Assembly (NCBI GenBank): GCA_038501625.1 | Contig: JAZAYU010000224.1 | Span: 62,001-126,000 of the forward strand | Length of the DNA: 64,000 nt | Origin: Corbicula japonica | Lineage: Eukaryota; Mollusca; Bivalvia; Venerida; Cyrenidae | Reading direction: 5' to 3' | Part shown: one piece after another, positions 59,430-64,000 of the stretch | Numbering within the stretch: position 1 is the stretch's first letter | How the letters are laid out: every line of letters starts with the position of its first letter | Program-made: the position numbers and the translations under genes | Notes under the pieces: generated by a model | Databases searched by the model: none | What the model saw: only the letters and a program-made list of their open reading frames with translations | What the model was told of the DNA's origin: nothing

Positions 59430-61455
59430 GAAATGTGTCCATAGGACACGGATGCCCCCGCTATGCATGTTTGTCATGGTGAACATTTATACCAAGTTAT
59501 TTGAAAATCCAATAAGTAATAACAAACTCACAGCCCAGACAAGAAAATTCTGGTTTTAGTAATAGTGACCTTGACCTTGGACCTACAGGCATGGGAATTG
59601 TACACAACACAACGCCTTGTCATAGTGAACATTTGTGCCAAATTATTTTGAAATCACTCTGTTAATAACGAAGTAATAGCCAGTACAAGAAATTTCTATT
59701 GTTTGTAACAGTGACCTTGACCTTGGACCTACAGGCATGGGTATTGTACACAACACATCGTCTTGATATAATGAACATTTATACCAAGTTATTTTAAAAT
59801 CCTTTTATAAGAAATAACAAAGTAACAGAGCAGACAAGATTTTTATAACAAAATTCTATTTTTAGTAACAGTGACCTTGACCTTTGACCTTTAGGCATGG
59901 GTGTTGTACACGAAACACCGCCTTATCATGGAGAACATTTGTGCCAAGTTATTTTGAAATCCCTCCATTCATAAGTAAGTTACAGCCCGGACAAGAAAAT
60001 TATATTTTTAGTGACAGGGACCTTGACCTTGGACCTACAGGCATGGGAATTGTACGCGACACACCGTCTTGATATGATGAACATTTATACCAAGTTATTT
60101 TAAAATCCAATACGAAATAACAAAGTAACAGAGCGGACAAGATTTTTCCAACAAAATTCTATTTTTAGTAACAGTGACCTTGACCTCGGACCTACAGGCA
60201 TGGGTGTTGTACGCGACACACCGCCTTGTCATGGTGAACATTTGTAGCAAGTTATTTTGAAATCCCTCCATTCATAAGGAAGTTACAGCCCGGACAAGAA
60301 AATTCTATTTTTAGTAACAGTGACCTTGACCTTGGACCTTCAGGCATCGGTATTGTATGCGACACACCGTCTTGATATGGTAAACATTTATACCAAGTTA
60401 TTTTAAAATCCAATAAGAAATAACAAAGTAACAGAGCAGACAAGATTTTTCCAACAAAATTCTATTTTAAGTAACAGTGACCTTGACCTTGGACCTACAG
60501 GCATGGGTGTTGTATGCGACACACCGCCTTGTCATGGTGAACATTTGTGCCAAGTTATTTTGAAATCCCTCCATTCATAAGAAAGTTACAGCCTGGACAA
60601 GAAAATTCTATTTTTAGTAATAGCGACCTTGACCTTGGACCTACAGGCATGGGTATTGTACGCGACACACCCTCTTGATATGATGAACATTTATACCAAG
60701 TTATTTTAAAATCCAATACGAAATAACAAAGTAACAGAGCGGACAAGATTTTTCCAACAAAATTCTATTTTTAGTAACAGTGACCTTGACCTTGGACCTA
60801 CAGGCATGGGTGTTGTACGCGACACACCGCCTTGTCATGGTGAACATTTGTGGCAAGTTATTTTGAAATCCCTCCATTCATAATGAAGATACAGCCCGGA
60901 CAAGAAAATTCTATTTTTAGTAACAGTGACTTTGACCTTGGACCTTCAGGCATGGGTATTGTACGCGACACACCGTCTTGATATGGTAATCATTTATACC
61001 AAGTTATTTTAAAATCCAATAAGAAATAACAAAGTTACAGAGCGGACAAGATTTTTCCAACAAAATTCTATTTTAAGTAACAGTGACCTTGACCTTGGAC
61101 CTACAGGCATGGGTGTTGTATGCGACACACCGCCTTGTCATGGTGAACATTTGTGCCAAGTTATTTTGAAATCCCTCCATTTATAAGGAAGTTACAGCCC
61201 GGACAAGAAAATTCTATTTTTAGTAACAGTGACCTTGACCTTGGACTTACAGGCATGGGTATTATACTCGACACACCGTCTTGATATGGTGAACATTCAT
61301 ACCAAGTTATTTTAAAATCCAATAAGAAATAACAAAGTTACAGAGCGGACACGACTTTCGAACATACACACACACTGACACACTGACACACACACACACA
61401 GCCTGGGTGAACACTATATGCCCTTCCGCCATTACATGGCGGAGGCATAAAAAGT
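59430..61455 (+). mobile_element. Helentron-like element with dimeric tandem array (T4)
   Basis: The left end carries a tgtcc-ata-ggaca hairpin, then atgcccccg. The right end carries a ccgccat-tac-atggcgg hairpin overlapping cggaggcat, an imperfect complement of the left motif. Inside are twelve cores of gtgaccttgaccttggacct type (from about 59567 to 61232). Their spacing alternates near 145-150 and 155-160 bp: units with ataccaagttattttaaaat alternate with units with gtgccaagttattttgaaat. The true repeat is therefore a dimer of about 305 bp. A CA-rich microsatellite (about 61364-61402) precedes the right end. Same architecture as 12858-14443 and 22524-25895. Short open frames within it are spurious. 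Confidence 0.78.
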
Positions 61456-62269
61456 AAATAAGGAGTTATCATTCTTCATAAACATCATTTAGTTTCATAT
61501 TAAATTCATTTGAAAGCGGCATAACTTAAAAAAATAGTCAAACAGGATTCTTCTTGTAATACATGTAGATGGTTTTGTTCGAGCAGTTGACAAATTCCAA
61601 GTATCAAGTTTATCAGACCAGTACTTACAACGTTATAATAAGAAGTTATCTGAAACTAAGTTTCATATTAAAGTTTGGTGACTCCGGGCCGCCACCACTG
61701 GACTCTAGGAACCAATGTGTCTACCGGCTATCGCAGGTGACGTTAAAATCTAGACAGTTTGCATTGTCTATGTGACAGATGTATTGGCATTTACAAACAA
61801 AATATTTTCGACTACAGCTTCTTATTTTAGGGGTTTTCAAACCTGGGGCACTTGCAAGATCTAAATTTCTGCTTCACAACAAGTAATAGATAATAGAATT
61901 TACAGAGAATGACATCAAACACTTTATGATGACTACATCTTCGTGCATTAAGAATGAAATGGGGTTCTGAATATTCAATGAAATTTGGGTCATATAGCAG
62001 AGCATAAATCTGGAATAGAATTTACAATTTATATGCATTCTTTTAATCGACACCAGTCCTCTCTTTTACGTATTGCAGCTTTTCATTTCTCTATCAGAAT
62101 AATAAACTTCAAACTCATAGTGCAGATTTCTCTGGTGCATTTTTTTTTCTTCAGAGACATTGTCAAATTGCAGGTTCGTAGACATCATCATTTATTCTTT
62201 TTCTTACAGTTATTCTCCATGTCTTGGTAGTTTCTTATTTATGAGCCAATTAAAATGCCCTGTTTAGAA
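61456..62269. other. Intron-like spacer, nothing recognised
   Basis: AT-rich with short open frames lacking splice or family support. Intronic on the locus B model. Confidence 0.4.
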
Positions 62270-62470
62270 TCCTTTATTTATACACCTAGTGACAAATATT
62301 TAGCCACTCAATGTTCCGAGACGGTGACCCCGAGGCGGTGACCCCTAGTTGTTTGTGGTGTCTTATTGAAATTGATCATTTTATAAACCCATGCTCTTTG
62401 TTCCTCTTTGCTTTTGAGCAGTATGTGGAGTATGTGTTTTCTGAGAGAGGCTATTCCTGATATTTTTACA
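62270..62470 (+). repeat. SINE-like dispersed repeat (family R2)
   Basis: It contains tgttccgagacggtgacccc, ttgtttgtggtgtcttattg, cccatgctctttgttcctct and gagaggctattcctgatatt, in family order. A short doubling of cgaggcggtgacccc is local. Confidence 0.72.
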
Positions 62471-62940
62471 TTGTATGTCACTCATTCAAGGTATAGTTTG
62501 CAAAATGACCAATAAAATAAACACCAATAACACCAGAAGACTGAAATGTGGGTTACAAAAAACGTGCCCTAGCCAAATTCTTGTTTGGTTTCCATGTAAA
62601 TTCTACAAACCATGCCTAAACTTCCTTTCAATAATGTATGCAATAAGGCAGGTTAAATTGCATTTGGCAACTCTTATTATACGATTTAAAATCATAGTAG
62701 AGAAAAAGAGCAGCATGTCAGAGACACTGCACGTCCACTTCTGATAGCAGTTCTTCCGAAATCTAAAGCTAGGCATGAAGCGGTTAATGTTTTTTTTATT
62801 TTGTTTCATACATTTGCTTGTTGTTCATTCAGTGTGGAAACAAACAGTCTGTAAGACTGTAAACAACTGTAACTGAAATGAGTTTAACTTGATTGCTTGA
62901 AGTCATATGTAGACTTCGGAGATGAGTGATACGTGATTTG
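62471..62940. other. Intron-like spacer, nothing recognised
   Basis: No exon or repeat that I can support. Overlapping open frames on both strands cover the same AT-rich DNA. Confidence 0.4.
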
Positions 62941-63020
62941 GGTCCAATACCATAAAACTAAGGATTGAGATCAGTCTCAAATCTCAATTATGTGATTGGC
63001 TGAAATACAGACTAGTCAAG
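62941..63020. mobile_element. Half copy of palindromic MITE, family R1
   Basis: Only the left arm is present: gtccaataccataaaactaa, cagtctcaaatctcaa, gtgattggctgaaatacaga. The right arm is missing, so this is a truncated copy just downstream of the linker exon of locus B. Confidence 0.7.
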
Positions 63021-63241
63021 ACTAAAAAAGGACATTGATGCAGTGTTCTTGTCATCATGTTGGTCTTTGAAAAGTGTTTACCCGTACAAACAGTTTGTCA
63101 ATATGTGATTATCCCAACTAAACAACTTATTGACTAGAAATCTAATGCCCACAACAAACCTTCATTCTTATTGTTGGTTTCTTTGGGGATGGTGGTAAAA
63201 AGGAGCTAAGTTATTTAGGAGATGAGAATACAGTTACTAAC
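63021..63241. other. Start of the intron downstream of the locus B linker exon
   Basis: Non-coding. It begins at the donor cacg|gttagt on the minus strand. Confidence 0.6.
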
Positions 63242-63871
63242 CGTGTCCCGTTTGGGTGTCATCAGCTACTCCCGTGGCTCCTTGGATGGGTTCAAAAGTC
63301 ATTCCAAAAGAAGAATTAGGATCCCATTGCTGTGAGGTATCAGTGTCACCTAAATCTTCACCTGTCATTTCTAAGTCTAACTCAGCTTCACTTTCATTTT
63401 CAATTTTAACTAGAACATTAGGGTCAAGTTCAATGTGTTCCAAAGCCTGGCTAGTAGTACATGCATTTGATTCACTACTTTCATTTGGAATGGTTGAACA
63501 TGATGTGTTAGACATGTCTTCATCTCTCGATAATGCTGACTGAGATGGAGATTGGTTAATGTTGTTTGGTTCACTAACATCATCCTTAGATGCATTAATA
63601 GGTTCAGGTTTCAAAGGTTGTGGTGGGTCTAAGCTCGTGGATTTTCTTCGGAAGCGTTGTTTGGGATAAGGTTCATGTCTAACACCTGGGGACCTAGCTC
63701 GCTTCCCAGCTGGTCCTGAATTCCTTCTTGAATATTGACCACTGGGATATTTTCCAGGTACTGGGCTAGTGTAATCAAACTGAGGAGGTTCAGACAGGTG
63801 TTGTATGGATTCTAGCATTGCCTGTTGTCTTTTCTTTTCCTCTTCTTCCAGCTGTTGGATCCTGTGCTGTC
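63242..63871 (-). CDS. Linker exon of locus B zinc-finger gene
   Basis: A 630-bp internal exon (209 codons) between the acceptor cttattcag and the donor cacg|gttagt. It enters and leaves in phase 1. It begins QHRIQQLEEEEKKRQQAML, then a Pro/Arg/Ser-rich part with SPGVRHEPYPKQRF, a Ser/Asn-rich disordered region, and an acidic end with ELDLEMTGEDLGD and QWDPNSSFGM. LVKIEN fits psi-K-x-E for SUMO attachment; LKPEP is a weaker match. The order of blocks is the same as in 25954-26526, so the loci are tandem duplicates with diverged sequence. The N-terminal exons lie beyond the right edge. Its phase matches the zinc-finger exons at 54820 and 49844. Confidence 0.83.
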
Positions 63872-64000
63872 CTGAATAAGAACAACACTCAGTAGTGTGT
63901 ATGACTGAAGATCAAGTGATTGTGGACTCAAATCCCACCAAGGATGAGATTCTTTCACAATTTCCCTAATCCACAATAAGCCAAAATACTGGTTTCAAAA
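63872..64000. other. Intron of locus B running off the window
   Basis: A pyrimidine-rich acceptor lies at its left end on the minus strand; no other feature. Confidence 0.6.

Noticed and set aside
59884..60746. Short open frames inside the 59430-61455 array
   Set aside because: They repeat with the array units and have no coding context.

Overview
The window is nuclear DNA of a metazoan. Genes are split by introns with GT/AG boundaries, the sequence is AT-rich, and much of it is repeats. The B-box/NHL genes without a RING finger, and large repeat elements built from roughly 150-bp tandem units, point to a bivalve mollusc. That assignment is inference from family knowledge, not a database match.

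The backbone is a pair of tandem paralogous transcription-factor loci on the minus strand, so they read right to left. Locus B enters from beyond the right edge with a linker exon (63242-63871). It is followed downstream by C2H2 zinc-finger exons at 54820-55031 and 49844-50061 and a dead copy at 40789-40960. Locus A has a start-codon exon (29514-29655), a second exon (28411-28567) and a linker exon (25954-26526) paralogous to that of B. It is followed by four C2H2 exons at 10608-10924, 8181-8494, 6639-6835 and 3556-3797. Both linker exons end in phase 1. Every intact zinc-finger exon begins with two bases completing that codon, carries two or three fingers and ends in its own stop. This is the layout expected of alternative last exons that swap the DNA-binding end of a shared N-terminal protein, as in Drosophila lola. 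I consider it the most interesting system here.

Between the loci lies a segmental duplication (about 34.1-41.1 kb and 41.8-51.0 kb). Each unit carries a plus-strand B-box/coiled-coil/NHL gene and one minus-strand zinc-finger exon. The first B-box gene has a single in-frame TAG. The second is broken by a truncated LINE and an internal deletion. The zinc-finger exon is intact only in unit 2. Relics of a MULE transposase (30.7-31.3 kb) and of a Crypton/KIAA1958-type tyrosine recombinase (56.8-58.1 kb) are also present.

Mobile and repeated DNA fills most of the rest. There are three large elements with internal ~150-bp tandem arrays, subterminal inverted repeats and a 3' hairpin (12.9-14.4, 22.5-25.9 and 59.4-61.4 kb). 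There is also a 922-bp inverted dimer (17.8-18.8 kb), a two-hairpin composite element present twice in opposite orientations (1.5 and 27.7 kb), a nested foldback (31.8-32.3 kb), at least seven short palindromic MITEs, two SINE-like families, and an almost perfectly homogeneous 27-unit minisatellite (50989-51832). Long stretches with no recognisable content are listed as such.
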